DNA from: Brachybacterium aquaticum
GTDB lineage: Bacteria > Actinomycetota > Actinomycetes > Actinomycetales > Dermabacteraceae
NCBI RefSeq assembly: GCF_014204755.1
Contig: NZ_JACHLZ010000001.1
Coordinates: 1,550,001-1,614,000 of the forward strand
DNA length: 64,000 nucleotides
Direction: 5' to 3'
In this document: positions 47,840-57,130 of the stretch, piece by piece
Numbering within the stretch: position 1 is the stretch's first letter
Layout: each line of letters starts with the position of its first letter
Made by a program: the position numbers and the translations under genes
The notes under the pieces: generated by a model
The model's database searches: none
Seen by the model: the letters and a program-made list of their open reading frames with translations, nothing else
What the model was told of the DNA's origin: nothing

Positions 47840-50542
47840 GAGGGTGCGGCGGGCGCCGTCGGTGCGGTTCGGGGCGGCGGCCAGGCGCGCGGAGGCGCCG
47901 ACGACGCTCACGCCGTCCTGCGCGACCAGCACCGGGTACAGCTCGAGGGAGGCGAGCTCGGGCAGGTCCTCGGCAAGCAGTCCCACCCGGACCACGAGGT
48001 CGGCGAGCGCATCGCGATCCGCGGGCGGCAGCCCGCGCGTGCCGCGCAGCTTGACGGCGGTGGCGGGAGCGTCGACGAGCCGGTGCGCGCCCTGCTCGCT
48101 GAACGGCGGGATCGCGTAGGCGATGTCGTCGAGCAGGTCGGTGGCGTCCCCGGCCACGGAGAGGGACACGACGGGGCCGAGCGAGGGGTCCTCGACGCTG
48201 CGCACCACCATCGGCACCCCGGCGGGGGCCATGGCCTGCACCTCGAGCGGGGCGGAGGAGAAGGCGAGGTCGCGGCGCATGGACTGCAGGGCGTGGCGCA
48301 GCTGCACCTCGTCGGGGATGTCCAGGCGCACCCCGCCGAGATCGGCGCGGTGGCGCAGCACCGGGTCGGTGCTCTTCAGCGCGACGGGGTAGCCGATCTC
48401 CGCGGCCGTGGCCAGGGTGTCGTCCTCGTCGGTGACGGTGCGGCTGGGCAGGGTCGCGATGCCGTAGGCGGCCAGCAGCGCGGCGGTGTCCTCGGGGCCG
48501 AGCACCAGCTCGCTGCCGAGGTCCTCAGGCACCAGCCGGTCCACGAGCTCGCGCGCGGCAGCGCGGTCGAGGTCGTCGCGGCGCGCGGGCTCCTCGTCCT
48601 CGGCCGACGGGCGGGTGGCAGCGGCGAGCATCCCGGCGCCGACTCGGACCACGGCGTAGGGGGTGGCATGCACGGGCGGGAGCGCATCGTCCACGCGGAC
48701 CTGCTGCTGGACCTCGGCGAAGCGCTCCGCGGTGGTGACGACGCACACCAGCAGCACCACCTCGGAGTGGCGCGCGACGACCGCCATCTGGCGCAGCGTG
48801 TCGGTGGCCTCGGCGGTCTGCGGGTCGACGATGCCCGCGATCACCATGTCGACCTCGCCGAGGGCGGCCATGGAGGTGAAGGCGCGCTGGACGAGCCGCG
48901 GGTCCGGGGACAGCGGGACGGAGCGGTTGTCGGCCACGACCTGCAGTCCGGCGGCGTCGGCCGCACCGCGCAGGGAGGCACCGAGCGCGGCGGTGTTGGA
49001 GAGCAGCCCGACCCTCGGGCCGAGCGGGAGGCCCTGGCGGCCGATCGCGTCGACGACGTCCAGCAGGTGGTCGACCCCACGGGTCTGGACCACCCCGGCG
49101 GAGGCGAGGACCTGGTCCAGGGCGCGCCGGGGCAGGCTGGAGGTGCGCACGTCGTGGCCGGGCGGGAGGTTCGACTCGATGCCGGGCGGGCGCAGCACGA
49201 TGAGCGGCGTGGAGCGGGTGAGGCGCCGTGCGATCCGCGTGAACTTGCGCGGGTTGCCCATGGACTCCAGCGCCAGCCCGATCACCCCCACCTCCTCGTC
49301 GTCCTCCCAGTGCTGGAGGGTGTCGTTGAGGGAGACGTCCGCGCGGTTGCCGACGCCCACGAACTCGTGCAGACCGATGCCGCGGGAGTCCGTGCCGGCC
49401 AGGAGCATGGCGGACAGGGCGGTGGACTGGCCGGCGAGCGCGACCCGGCCGGGGCGGGGCATGTGCGGGGCGAGCGAGAGGCTGATCGCGTCGTCCCCCG
49501 TGCGCAGGAAGCCGAGGGATCCGGGGCCGAGCAGGCGCATGCCGTGCAGGCGGACCCGGGCGACGAGCTCACGCTGGAGTTTCCGGCCGTCCTCGCTCTC
49601 GGAGAAGCCCTCGGTGGGGATCAGGACGCTCTTGACGCCGATCCTGGCGCACTCCTCGATCGCCTCGAGGCAGGCCTCGGGGCGCAGGGCGATGACCGCG
49701 AGGTCGACGGTGCCGGGCACGTCGGTGATCCGTCCCCAGGCGCGGTGGCCGCGCAGCTCGAACGCCTCGCGGGCCACGAGGTGGACGGTCCCGTCGTAGC
49801 CGGAGGACTCGAGCGCGGTGAGGAACCGCCCGCCCACGGAATCGGCGCGGGAGGACACGCCGACCAGGAGCACGGACTCGGGGTGGAGCAGCCGCTCCAT
49901 GGCGCGGGCCTCGGCGCGGTGCTCGCGCTCGGCCATCACCTCGAGGGAGCGGGCGGTGGGGTCGATGCGGAAGGACACCATCACCACCCCGTCGTCCAGG
50001 GTGCGGTCCACGTCGAAGCCGGCCTCGGTGAAGACCTTGATCATCTTGGTGTTCTGCGGGAGCACCTCGGCGGTGAACACGTCGATGCCGCGCTCGCGCG
50101 CTGCGGCGGCGAGGTGCTCGAGCAGCACGGAGCCGAGGCCGGAGCCCTGGCGGGAGTCGGCGACGTTGAAGGCGACCTCGGCCGAGCGCGGGTCGACCCG
50201 GTCGTAGCGGCCGACGGCGACGATGTCCTCCCCCACCAGCACGACGAACGCAACCCGGTCCACGTGGTCGACGTGGGTGAAGCGGGTGAGGTCCCGCTCG
50301 GACAGGCGCGGCATGGGGGCGAAGAAGCGCAGGTACCGCGACTGCTCGGACTGGCGCTGATGGAACTCCTGGAGCGCGTCGGCGTCGCTGGGCAGGATGG
50401 GGCGCAGATGCGCGGCGGAGCCGTCGCGCAGGGCGATGTCGGCCTCCCAGTGCGCGGGATAGGCAGGAGACGCGGGATGCGTGTCCGCGCCGCCGCGGGC
50501 ACGCCGTCGCAGGGAGCGCAGGCCGTCGCGTCTGTCCACCAT
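47819..50542 (-). CDS. GNAT acetyltransferase fused to an NDP-forming acyl-CoA ligase
   Basis: 907 residues. GNAT domain about 30-195 (HLRPILPSDADAL, acetyl-CoA site NVADSRQGSGLGSVLLEHL). Then a CoA-binding Rossmann domain (SVLLVGVSSRADSVGGRFL), a ligase domain, and an ATP-grasp region (about 640-880, GPEDTAALLAAYGI, ATAAEIGYPVALKS). Similar fusions are protein lysine acetyltransferases (Pat type) in which the ligase part is regulatory. The SHTGA phosphohistidine motif of working ligases is not recognisable; the matching place reads GHDVRTSSLPRRA. So the ligase half is probably not catalytic. Divergent from parC. Confidence 0.88.
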   Translation of the reverse strand: MVDRRDGLRSLRRRARGGADTHPASPAYPAHWEADIALRDGSAAHLRPILPSDADALQEFHQRQSEQSRYLRFFAPMPRLSERDLTRFTHVDHVDRVAFVVLVGEDIVAVGRYDRVDPRSAEVAFNVADSRQGSGLGSVLLEHLAAAARERGIDVFTAEVLPQNTKMIKVFTEAGFDVDRTLDDGVVMVSFRIDPTARSLEVMAEREHRAEARAMERLLHPESVLLVGVSSRADSVGGRFLTALESSGYDGTVHLVAREAFELRGHRAWGRITDVPGTVDLAVIALRPEACLEAIEECARIGVKSVLIPTEGFSESEDGRKLQRELVARVRLHGMRLLGPGSLGFLRTGDDAISLSLAPHMPRPGRVALAGQSTALSAMLLAGTDSRGIGLHEFVGVGNRADVSLNDTLQHWEDDEEVGVIGLALESMGNPRKFTRIARRLTRSTPLIVLRPPGIESNLPPGHDVRTSSLPRRALDQVLASAGVVQTRGVDHLLDVVDAIGRQGLPLGPRVGLLSNTAALGASLRGAADAAGLQVVADNRSVPLSPDPRLVQRAFTSMAALGEVDMVIAGIVDPQTAEATDTLRQMAVVARHSEVVLLVCVVTTAERFAEVQQQVRVDDALPPVHATPYAVVRVGAGMLAAATRPSAEDEEPARRDDLDRAAARELVDRLVPEDLGSELVLGPEDTAALLAAYGIATLPSRTVTDEDDTLATAAEIGYPVALKSTDPVLRHRADLGGVRLDIPDEVQLRHALQSMRRDLAFSSAPLEVQAMAPAGVPMVVRSVEDPSLGPVVSLSVAGDATDLLDDIAYAIPPFSEQGAHRLVDAPATAVKLRGTRGLPPADRDALADLVVRVGLLAEDLPELASLELYPVLVAQDGVSVVGASARLAAAPNRTDGARRTLSEPPGA

Positions 50543-50645
50543 GGCGCGATCCTAGCTGGGAGAGGCCCCGGATTGACGGGATTCACGTCCCCGACCAGGG
50601 GCCGGGTCCACGGATCGTGGCCGGTCATGCGCCATGATGTCCCCC

Positions 50646-53102
50646 ATGGCCCGTTCACGCAGCACCACTCCGCCCGCCGGGGACGACGCGGTCGACGAGA
50701 CGATCGTCGACATCGACGTCACCAGCGAGATGGAGTCCTCGTTCCTCGAGTACGCCTACTCCGTGATCTACTCGCGGGCCCTTCCCGACGCCCGTGACGG
50801 TCTCAAGCCCGTCCAGCGCCGCATCCTGTACATGATGGCGGAGATGGGGCTGCGCCCCGACAAGGGCCACGTGAAGAGCCAGCGCGTGGTCGGCGAGGTG
50901 ATGGGCAAGCTCCATCCCCACGGCGACACCGCGATCTACGACGCGCTGGTGCGCATGGCGCAGAGCTTCAACATGCGCCTGCCGCTCGTGGACGGGCACG
51001 GCAACTTCGGCTCGCTGGACAACGGCCCCGCGGCCCCGCGCTACACCGAGGCGCGCCTGGCGAAGGCGGCGCTGCTCATGACGGACTCGCTGGACGAGGA
51101 CGTCGTGGACATGGTCCCCAACTACGACAACCAGCTGCTGCAGCCCGAGGTGCTCCCCGCCCAGTACCCGAACCTGCTGGTCAACGGCGCCTCCGGCATC
51201 GCGGTGGGCATGGCGACCAATATGGCGCCCCACAATCTCGTCGAGACGATCGCCGCGGCCCGCCACCTGATCGACCATCCGGAGGCGGAGCTCGAGGAGC
51301 TGATGCGCTTCGTGCCCGGCCCGGACCTGCCCACCGGCGGGCGGATCGTGGGCCTGGACGGGATCCGCGACGCGTACCGCACCGGCCGCGGCTCGTTCAA
51401 GATGCGCGCCACCACCCGGATCGAGAACGTCACCTCGCGCCGCAAGGGCATCGTGGTCACCGAACTGCCCTACCAGGTCGGTCCCGAGCGGCTCGCGGAG
51501 AAGCTGCGCGACGCGGTGCAGGCCAAGAAGGTCCAGGGCATCACCGACTACCAGGACCTCACCGACCGCCACCACGGCCTGCGCCTGGTGATGACGGTCA
51601 AGTCCGGCTTCGACCCCGAGGCGGTGCTCGAGCAGCTCTACAAGCACACGCCGCTGGAGGAGTCCTTCGGCATCAACAACGTCGCCCTGGTGGACGGCCA
51701 GCCGCGCACCATGGGGCTCAAGCAGCTGCTCGAGGTGTTCGTCGACCATCGGCTGAAGGTGGTGCGCCGCCGCACCGAGCACCGCCTGCGCAAGCGCAAG
51801 GACCGCCTGCACCTGGTCGAGGGCCTGCTGCTGGCGATCCTTGACATCGACGAGGTCATCCAGATCGTGCGCAGCAGCGACGATGCGGAGACCGCCCGCA
51901 CGCGCCTGATGCAGGTCTTCGACCTCACCGAGGTGCAGGCCGAGTACATCCTCGAGTTGCGCCTGCGCCGTCTGACGAAGTTCTCCCAGATCGACCTCGA
52001 GGCCGAGCGGGACGACCTGCGCGCCGAGATCGAGCGGCTCGAGGAGATCCTCGGGTCCGACGAGGTGCTGCGCCGTCTGGTCTCCGACGAGCTCGCCGCG
52101 GTCGCCGCCGAGCACGGCGACACCCGCCGCACCGTCCTGCTGGAGAGCGCCTCGGCGCCGGTGGCGAAGGCGGGTACGTCCCTCGAGGTGGCCGACGAGC
52201 CCTGCGGCGTGCTGCTGACCGGCACGGGTCTGGTGGCCCGCGTCGCCGGGGAGGGGCCGCTGCAGCGCGACGGGCAGCGCAGCTCCCACGACGTGATCGT
52301 CTCGGACGTGCGCACCTCCACCCGCTCCGAGGTCGGTGTGGTCACCGACCGCGGGAGGGTGCTGCGCCTGTCGGTCGTGGACCTGCCCTCGCTCGCCCCC
52401 ACCGCCGGCGCGCCCTCCCTCGCCGGCGGCACGCGCCTGGCGGACCTGGTGGACCTGGAGAAGGACGAGCGGGCGCTGGGCCTGATCCGCCTCGGCGAGG
52501 AGGACATCGCCCGCGGCGGCGCGATCGCGCTGGGCACCCGCCAGGGTGTGGTCAAGCGCGTCCAGCTGGACTTCCCCCGCACCGACGGGTTCGAGATCAT
52601 CTCGCTCAAGGACGGCGACGCCGTGGTGGGCGTGGTCGATCTCGAGGACGACGGCGACCTGGACCTGTGGTTCATCACCTCCGACGCGCAGCTGCTGCAC
52701 TTCCCCGCCTCCGGCATCCGCCCGCAGGGCCGCGCGGCGGGCGGCGTGGCCGGCATCAAGCTCGCGGACGGCGCGCAGGTGCTGAGCTTCGGCACGATCG
52801 ACGTCACCGCCCCGGCGGACGTCGTCACCGTCGCCGGCAGCTCCGCGACCCTGCCGCTGCTGCAGACCGGGTCGCTGAAGGTCTCCTCGCTCGGGGAGTT
52901 CCCGGCCAAGGGCCGCTCCACCGCCGGTATGCGCTGCCACCGCTTCCTGCGCGGCGAGGACTCACTGATCGGCGCCTGGGTGGTGCCTCATCCCGCCCGC
53001 GCCTCCTCGGAGGCCGGTCAGCCGATCGACCTGCCCGAGCCCACCGGGCGCCGCGACGGCTCCGGCACCCCGGTCTCGGTCCCGATCGCGTCCGTCGGCT
53101 GA
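50646..53102 (+). CDS. parC: Topoisomerase IV subunit A (ParC/GyrA-type)
   Basis: DNA cleavage and rejoining subunit of a type II topoisomerase. 818 residues from the ATG at 50646. Catalytic tyrosine in [15 protein letters not shown] near residue 126; breakage domain begins [27 protein letters not shown]; the quinolone-contact helix reads [15 protein letters not shown]. The C-terminal third is a beta-pinwheel ([21 protein letters not shown]). No QRRGGRG GyrA box is visible, which with parE nearby favours ParC. The ATG pair at 50634 is an alternative; CATGAT 7 nt before 50646 suggests a leaderless start there. Confidence 0.9.
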   Translation: MARSRSTTPPAGDDAVDETIVDIDVTSEMESSFLEYAYSVIYSRALPDARDGLKPVQRRILYMMAEMGLRPDKGHVKSQRVVGEVMGKLHPHGDTAIYDALVRMAQSFNMRLPLVDGHGNFGSLDNGPAAPRYTEARLAKAALLMTDSLDEDVVDMVPNYDNQLLQPEVLPAQYPNLLVNGASGIAVGMATNMAPHNLVETIAAARHLIDHPEAELEELMRFVPGPDLPTGGRIVGLDGIRDAYRTGRGSFKMRATTRIENVTSRRKGIVVTELPYQVGPERLAEKLRDAVQAKKVQGITDYQDLTDRHHGLRLVMTVKSGFDPEAVLEQLYKHTPLEESFGINNVALVDGQPRTMGLKQLLEVFVDHRLKVVRRRTEHRLRKRKDRLHLVEGLLLAILDIDEVIQIVRSSDDAETARTRLMQVFDLTEVQAEYILELRLRRLTKFSQIDLEAERDDLRAEIERLEEILGSDEVLRRLVSDELAAVAAEHGDTRRTVLLESASAPVAKAGTSLEVADEPCGVLLTGTGLVARVAGEGPLQRDGQRSSHDVIVSDVRTSTRSEVGVVTDRGRVLRLSVVDLPSLAPTAGAPSLAGGTRLADLVDLEKDERALGLIRLGEEDIARGGAIALGTRQGVVKRVQLDFPRTDGFEIISLKDGDAVVGVVDLEDDGDLDLWFITSDAQLLHFPASGIRPQGRAAGGVAGIKLADGAQVLSFGTIDVTAPADVVTVAGSSATLPLLQTGSLKVSSLGEFPAKGRSTAGMRCHRFLRGEDSLIGAWVVPHPARASSEAGQPIDLPEPTGRRDGSGTPVSVPIASVG

Positions 53103-53137
53103 TCGCCGACGGCTGATCGCCGCCGGTTGATCCCGGC
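53096..53137. repeat. 14-bp tandem repeat, 3 copies, across the parC stop codon
   Basis: CGGCTGATCGCCGA (53096-53109), CGGCTGATCGCCGC (53110-53123) and CGGTTGATCCCGGC (53124-53137). The TGA of the first unit is the parC stop (53100-53102); the other two units repeat it at 14-nt steps, hence in the other reading frames. Confidence 0.92.
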
Positions 53138-53182
53138 CGACGGGCCCTCCCGGTCGCGCCCGTCCCGGTAAGCCCGTCGGCC
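53135..53182. terminator. Inverted pair of GGCCGACGGG 10-mers after parC
   Basis: GGCCGACGGG at 53135-53144 and CCCGTCGGCC at 53173-53182 form a 10-bp perfect stem around a 28-nt loop, 30 nt after the parC stop and before the next plus-strand gene. Likely the parC terminator. Confidence 0.55.
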
Positions 53183-53212
53183 GCTCCCGGCCCGGCGTGG
53201 AAGACTTCTGGC

Positions 53213-54358
53213 ATGCCTGACGTCCTCCGCTCCCGCCGGGTCACCGTCGCCAGCCGCACCGAGTCCTTCACCCTCGCGCTCGGCGTCGCCGGCGTGCTCG
53301 TCGGCCTCGTGGTCGGCCTCGCCGTGCTACGCGGCACTTCGACGCTGTCCGGGGAGGGCTCGATCGGGCAGCTCGCCGCCGTCACCTCCGGAGGCACCTC
53401 CGCCGTGGTCGCCGCGGTGACGATGGCGGTGATCATGCCACAGCGCCGGCCCTGGGTGCGCACCGTGCCCCGGCTGCGCCGGGCGCTGACGATCCTCGGC
53501 CCCTCCCTCGTCTACGCGGTCCTCGCGCTGCTGCTGACCTCGGCGATGTACGGCATCCTCGCCGAGGCGTTCCGGGGCGTGGCGCTGGACCGCTTCGCGA
53601 GCACCTTCTGGGTGGCGCTGACCACCGGGGCGTGGGCGTACGTGGTCGCGGCGAGCTCCTGGGCCCTGTCCGGGCGGTCGCTGGCGACCCTGCTGATGGT
53701 CTTCCTCACCGTCGGGGTGCTCGCCGCGGCGATGCTGTCCCCGGACCCGTACTGGTGGGAGCAGTACTTCTCCCAGCTCGGCGAGGGTGCGGACACCGCC
53801 GGTCGCACCTTCAACCTCACCCTGCTGCTGACCGGTCTCGCCTTCGTGGCGGTCGGGGACTTCGTCGCCCACGACCTGCAGCGCTGGACCGACGCGGCCG
53901 GGGAGCCGCGCTGGAAGGTGCACCTGGTGCGCGGCACCCTCATCGCCCTCGGCGCGTTGCTGGCGCTCGTCGCGCTCGTCTCCCGCACCGTGTCGGTGGA
54001 CTGGCACAACCGCCTGGCCGAGATGCTCGTGGTGGTGTTCGCTCTGGCGCTGATCGTGTTCCCGGTGCTGCTGCGCCGCCTGCCGGGCGGGCTGCTCGTC
54101 TTCACCGGGGTCGCCTTCGCGGTACTCGTGATGCTGATCGTGCTGTTCGAGGGCGTGGACTACCTGAACATGACCGCCTTCGAGCTCGGCGCGGCGGTGA
54201 CGGTGTACATCTGGCTGCTCCTGTTCATCCGCACCGTCTCCGCGGCCGGGGAGGGCGTCGCCGCGGAGGACGATGCAGAGGACGATGCCGCGCAGGACGA
54301 TGCCGCGGATGATGCGGTGACGCACGGCGGCGCCTCCCCCGCCCGGTTCGAGGTGTGA
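53213..54358 (+). CDS. Multi-pass membrane protein, DUF998-like
   Basis: 381 residues with about nine or ten membrane helices (first about 22-43). The central part (YWWEQYFSQLGEGADTAGRTFNLTLLLTGL) follows the DUF998 pattern of a helix start, an S-LG loop and an FN helix. Ends in an acidic, alanine-rich cytoplasmic tail (AEDDAEDDAAQDDAADDA). Function unknown. AAGACT, 6 nt before the ATG, resembles the -10 boxes of leaderless genes here. Same strand as parC and the mutarotase-like gene, 35 nt apart from the latter. Confidence 0.65.
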   Translation: MPDVLRSRRVTVASRTESFTLALGVAGVLVGLVVGLAVLRGTSTLSGEGSIGQLAAVTSGGTSAVVAAVTMAVIMPQRRPWVRTVPRLRRALTILGPSLVYAVLALLLTSAMYGILAEAFRGVALDRFASTFWVALTTGAWAYVVAASSWALSGRSLATLLMVFLTVGVLAAAMLSPDPYWWEQYFSQLGEGADTAGRTFNLTLLLTGLAFVAVGDFVAHDLQRWTDAAGEPRWKVHLVRGTLIALGALLALVALVSRTVSVDWHNRLAEMLVVVFALALIVFPVLLRRLPGGLLVFTGVAFAVLVMLIVLFEGVDYLNMTAFELGAAVTVYIWLLLFIRTVSAAGEGVAAEDDAEDDAAQDDAADDAVTHGGASPARFEV

Positions 54359-54393
54359 CCTCCGCCGGGTCCGGGCGGCGGGAGCGTGCGACG

Positions 54394-55281
54394 ATGCAGG
54401 GCATGAACACTCCTGGCACCGCCGCTCCTGTTCCCGCAGTGTCGCTCCCCGAGGGGGTGACCCTCGGCTCCGCCCACGGCGTGGACGCCGCGCTGGTGGA
54501 CACCCCCGCCGTCACCGCCACCCTGCTCCTGGACGGCGCGCACCTGACCAGCGCCGTCCCCGCCGGGGAGCAGGACCTGCTGTGGCTCAGCCCCGCCTCC
54601 GCCTTCGGCCCAGGCGAGGCCGTGCGCGGCGGCGTGCCGCTGGTGGGCCCCTGGTTCGGTCCCGGCCGCGACCAGTCCCAGGAGGTCAAGCACGGCTGGT
54701 TGCGCAACGTGCGCTGGGACCTCACCTCCGCCGAGCGCAGCGGCGACGAGGTCACCCTCACCCTCACCTCCCCCGCCGACCGCACCGAGCTGTCCGCCAC
54801 CCTCGAGGTCCGCCTCGGCGCCGAGGTGTCGCTGGAGCTGACGATCACCGCCGGGGAGCAGCCGCTCGAGCTCGAGGCGGCCCTGCACACCTACCTCGCC
54901 GTCGGTGACGTGCGCCGCATCGAGATCCAGGGACTCGAGGGCGCGGACTACCTCGACAACACCCGCGGCCTCACCCCCGACACCCTCGCCCACGCGCCGC
55001 TGCACCTCACCGAGGCGACCGATCGCGTCGTCGACTCCACCGCGGAGGTCACCGTCGTGGACGAGGCCGCCGGGCGGCGCGTCGTCTCCACCCCGCGCGG
55101 CACCTCCCGCACCGTGGTGTGGAACCCCTGGGACACGCTGGTGACCGGGATGGCCGACATCCCCGACGAGGCCTGGCCCGAGTTCGTGTGCATCGAGCCC
55201 GCCGCCGCGAAGGAAGGCTTCGTGGCCCTCGAGCCCGGTGCCTCCCACAGCCTCGGCGTCACCTACCGCATCGAGCACTGA
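54394..55281 (+). CDS. D-hexose-6-phosphate mutarotase-like protein (aldose 1-epimerase family)
   Basis: 295 residues. Fold type of YeaD-like hexose-6-phosphate epimerases: GAHLTSAVPAGEQDLLWLSP, GEAVRGGVPLVGPWFGP, HGWLRNVRWDL with the catalytic-type His, ALHTYLAVGDVRRIEIQGL and EFVCIEPAAAKEG with the conserved Glu. I take the ATG at 54394 because GGAG is 9 nt upstream; the ATG at 54403 is an alternative. Sugar substrate inferred from the family. Confidence 0.88.
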   Translation: MQGMNTPGTAAPVPAVSLPEGVTLGSAHGVDAALVDTPAVTATLLLDGAHLTSAVPAGEQDLLWLSPASAFGPGEAVRGGVPLVGPWFGPGRDQSQEVKHGWLRNVRWDLTSAERSGDEVTLTLTSPADRTELSATLEVRLGAEVSLELTITAGEQPLELEAALHTYLAVGDVRRIEIQGLEGADYLDNTRGLTPDTLAHAPLHLTEATDRVVDSTAEVTVVDEAAGRRVVSTPRGTSRTVVWNPWDTLVTGMADIPDEAWPEFVCIEPAAAKEGFVALEPGASHSLGVTYRIEH

Positions 55282-55434
55282 CGCCGCAGCCCGGGACGCC
55301 GCGCCGCATCGTCCGCTGACCGGGCACGACGCGAGACTCCCGACCGCTCCGGTACCCGGTCGCCCCTTCAGCGCGGCCGGGTCCCGGCGTTTATTCCCTG
55401 GACCCGGTAGCGTCGCCGGTGCTCCACTGGAGCC

Positions 55435-55575
55435 ATGGACACGCACCGCACACCGCTCATGACCCCGGCCCTCCCGGCCGCGGCGACGCGCGGCGTCGCG
55501 GCGTCCCTCCCCCGGCTCCTCGGATCCCCACGGATCCTCGGTGCGGCCGACGGAGGCCGCCCCGCCGCCGCCTGA
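55435..55575 (+). CDS. Possible 46-residue peptide
   Basis: ATG at 55435 preceded by GGAG (CTGGAGCC) and by TAGCGT (55408-55413), which would put a start near 55420. The product is alanine/proline/arginine-rich (MDTHRTPLMTPALPAAATRG...), no membrane segment and no family recognised. Its TGA starts a set of CTGACGCCAC repeats, as at the ends of real genes in this window, which is the main reason to list it. It may well be non-coding. Confidence 0.3.
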   Translation: MDTHRTPLMTPALPAAATRGVAASLPRLLGSPRILGAADGGRPAAA

Positions 55576-55668
55576 CGCCACGCCGGCCGACGCCACCTTC
55601 GGCTGTCGACACCACCTGACGCCACCGTCGGCCGTCGCCGCCGGCTGACGCCACGTCGGCCGACGTCC
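55572..55668. repeat. CTGACGCCAC direct repeats (irregular, about 27-45 bp steps)
   Basis: CTGACGCCAC occurs at 55572, 55617 and 55644, each followed by a GTCGGCCG/GCCGGCCG stretch. The first TGA is the stop of the 46-codon ORF. Confidence 0.75.
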
Positions 55669-55852
55669 CCTGGACGTCCCCACCATCGCCTCCCGCCCTG
55701 CGGGCATCGCGCGTGATCGCGCATGCCCCGGCTCGCGCTGCCCCCTGCCGTTCTCCGCCCCTGCCCTCCGCAGCGCCGGCGGGCGACTTCGAGGACCGCT
55801 CCTGTCCTCGCCCCGGAGAAGACTCGTCCCACCACCCACCGAGGAGGACGCC

Positions 55853-56089
55853 ATGTCCACCACCGCCCTGCCCGTCCAGACCTCCACCGCCCAGGCCACC
55901 AGCGCTGCTCGCTCCGCGCCTCGCACCGAGCGCGCCCCGCGTCCCTCGGCCCGCGAGCTGCGCGACCGCCTCGCCCGCGCCCGTGAGCTGCGCGCCCTCC
56001 TGCGCCGCCGCGCGGCGGAGAAGGCGCGGCAGGACAACGAGGCGCAGGCGCTGCGGATGATGCTTCGCGCCGGCGTCACCCTGCGCTGA
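55853..56089 (+). CDS. Small basic protein of unknown function
   Basis: 78 residues. A strong ribosome binding site GAGGAGG lies 5 nt before the ATG. The N-terminal third is serine/threonine/alanine-rich; the rest is a long amphipathic, arginine-rich helix (ARELRDRLARARELRALLRRRAAEKARQ, residues about 32-60). No cysteine, no membrane segment, no family recognised. Followed by a strong hairpin, so it looks like a complete small transcription unit. It could bind nucleic acid or be a coiled coil. Confidence 0.6.
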   Translation: MSTTALPVQTSTAQATSAARSAPRTERAPRPSARELRDRLARARELRALLRRRAAEKARQDNEAQALRMMLRAGVTLR

Positions 56090-56103
56090 CCTCCACGACC
56101 CTG

Positions 56104-56137
56104 CGTGCCCCGGACTCCCTGCGGAGTCCGGGGCACG
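56104..56137. terminator. Bidirectional terminator hairpin
   Basis: 15-bp perfect stem CGTGCCCCGGACTCC / GGAGTCCGGGGCACG with the loop CTGC, between the convergent small gene and the metallophosphoesterase gene. Confidence 0.8.
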
Positions 56138-56158
56138 TCCCTGTCAGCAACCGGATCG

Positions 56159-57130
56159 TCAGCCGACGAGGTCGATGATCACCAGCTCGCGCGGATCGTT
56201 CACGCGCACCCCGGCGATGCTGTTGCCGAGCCCGCGGCTGATCACCATGGTGGTGGTGCCGCTCGTGTGCACGCCCTCGGCGAGCGCGGGGAGGAAGCCC
56301 TGGTGCGGGGCGAAGAGCGGGCCGATCAAGGGCAGGCGCACCTGACCGCCGTGGGCGTGTCCGGACAGGACGAGGTCGACGTCCTCCCCCGCGTACTCCT
56401 CCAGCAGCTCGGGGCGGTGGGCGAGCAGCACGGTCGTGCCGTCCTTGGGAAGGTCGAGCCGGTCCAGGATCTGCCGGGGCGGGGTCGGGGTGCGGCCCGC
56501 GTCCCAGGCGACGCGGGGATCGTCCAGGCCCGCCAGGGTGATCCGGGTGCCGCCGACGGTGAGGGTCGTCGCCTCGTCGCGCAGGATCACCACCCCGGCG
56601 CCCTCGAGCCCTGCCAGCAGCTCGCCGCGCAGGTCGGAGTCCGCGTCGTGGTTGCCGAGCACCATGTAGGTGGGGGCGAGTGCGGTGAGGGAGGCGGCGA
56701 GCTCGAGCACGGCGGTGAGGTCGCCGGTGCGCCGGTCGATCACGTCACCGGTCAGCGCGATGAGATCGGGGTGGGCGTCCTCGACCGCGGTGAGGAGCCG
56801 GTCCTGGAAGTCGCCGAAGTCGGCGGCGTGGAGGTCCGAGACCTGGGCGATGCGCAGCCCGCCCGCGGGCAGTCCTCCCCCGTCGGCCGCGGGACTCGCG
56901 CCGACCCCGGTGCCCTCGTCGGCCGCATCGGCGGCTCCGTCGGCCCCAGCGTCTGCAGAGGTGACCGCGACCTCGTAGCGGGCGACGGTCAGGCGCCGGT
57001 TGTCCCACAGCAGCCAGGCGGAGAGCACCGCGAGGACGAGGAGCACGGCGAGGCCCGCGACGGCGAGGCGCTGGCGCGGGGAGCGGCCGGGCGCTGCGCT
57101 CCGCTCCCCGACGGAGAGGGGCGCGCTCAC
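56159..57130 (-). CDS. Membrane-anchored metallophosphoesterase
   Basis: 323 residues. One N-terminal membrane helix (about 22-44, [20 protein letters not shown]) and an alanine/aspartate/glycine-rich linker, then a calcineurin-like domain: [35 protein letters not shown], and [11 protein letters not shown]. YkuE/YaeI-type. Substrate unknown. GTG at 57130 overlaps the hisF stop (GTGA), so it is coupled to hisF and parE although unrelated in function. The linker holds a reverse GGCCGACGGG 10-mer (56878-56887). Confidence 0.88.
   Translation of the reverse strand: MSAPLSVGERSAAPGRSPRQRLAVAGLAVLLVLAVLSAWLLWDNRRLTVARYEVAVTSADAGADGAADAADEGTGVGASPAADGGGLPAGGLRIAQVSDLHAADFGDFQDRLLTAVEDAHPDLIALTGDVIDRRTGDLTAVLELAASLTALAPTYMVLGNHDADSDLRGELLAGLEGAGVVILRDEATTLTVGGTRITLAGLDDPRVAWDAGRTPTPPRQILDRLDLPKDGTTVLLAHRPELLEEYAGEDVDLVLSGHAHGGQVRLPLIGPLFAPHQGFLPALAEGVHTSGTTTMVISRGLGNSIAGVRVNDPRELVIIDLVG

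Larger units (their letters stand above)
55282..55852. other. 571-bp region with little coding evidence
   Basis: Between the mutarotase-like gene and a small gene at 55853. It contains a possible 46-codon ORF (55435-55575) with a -10-like TAGCGT upstream, and after its stop a set of direct repeats that begin CTGACGCCAC (55572, 55617, 55644), rich in GTCGGCCG. The rest (55700-55840) shows no features except the ribosome binding site of the next gene. Confidence 0.6.
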
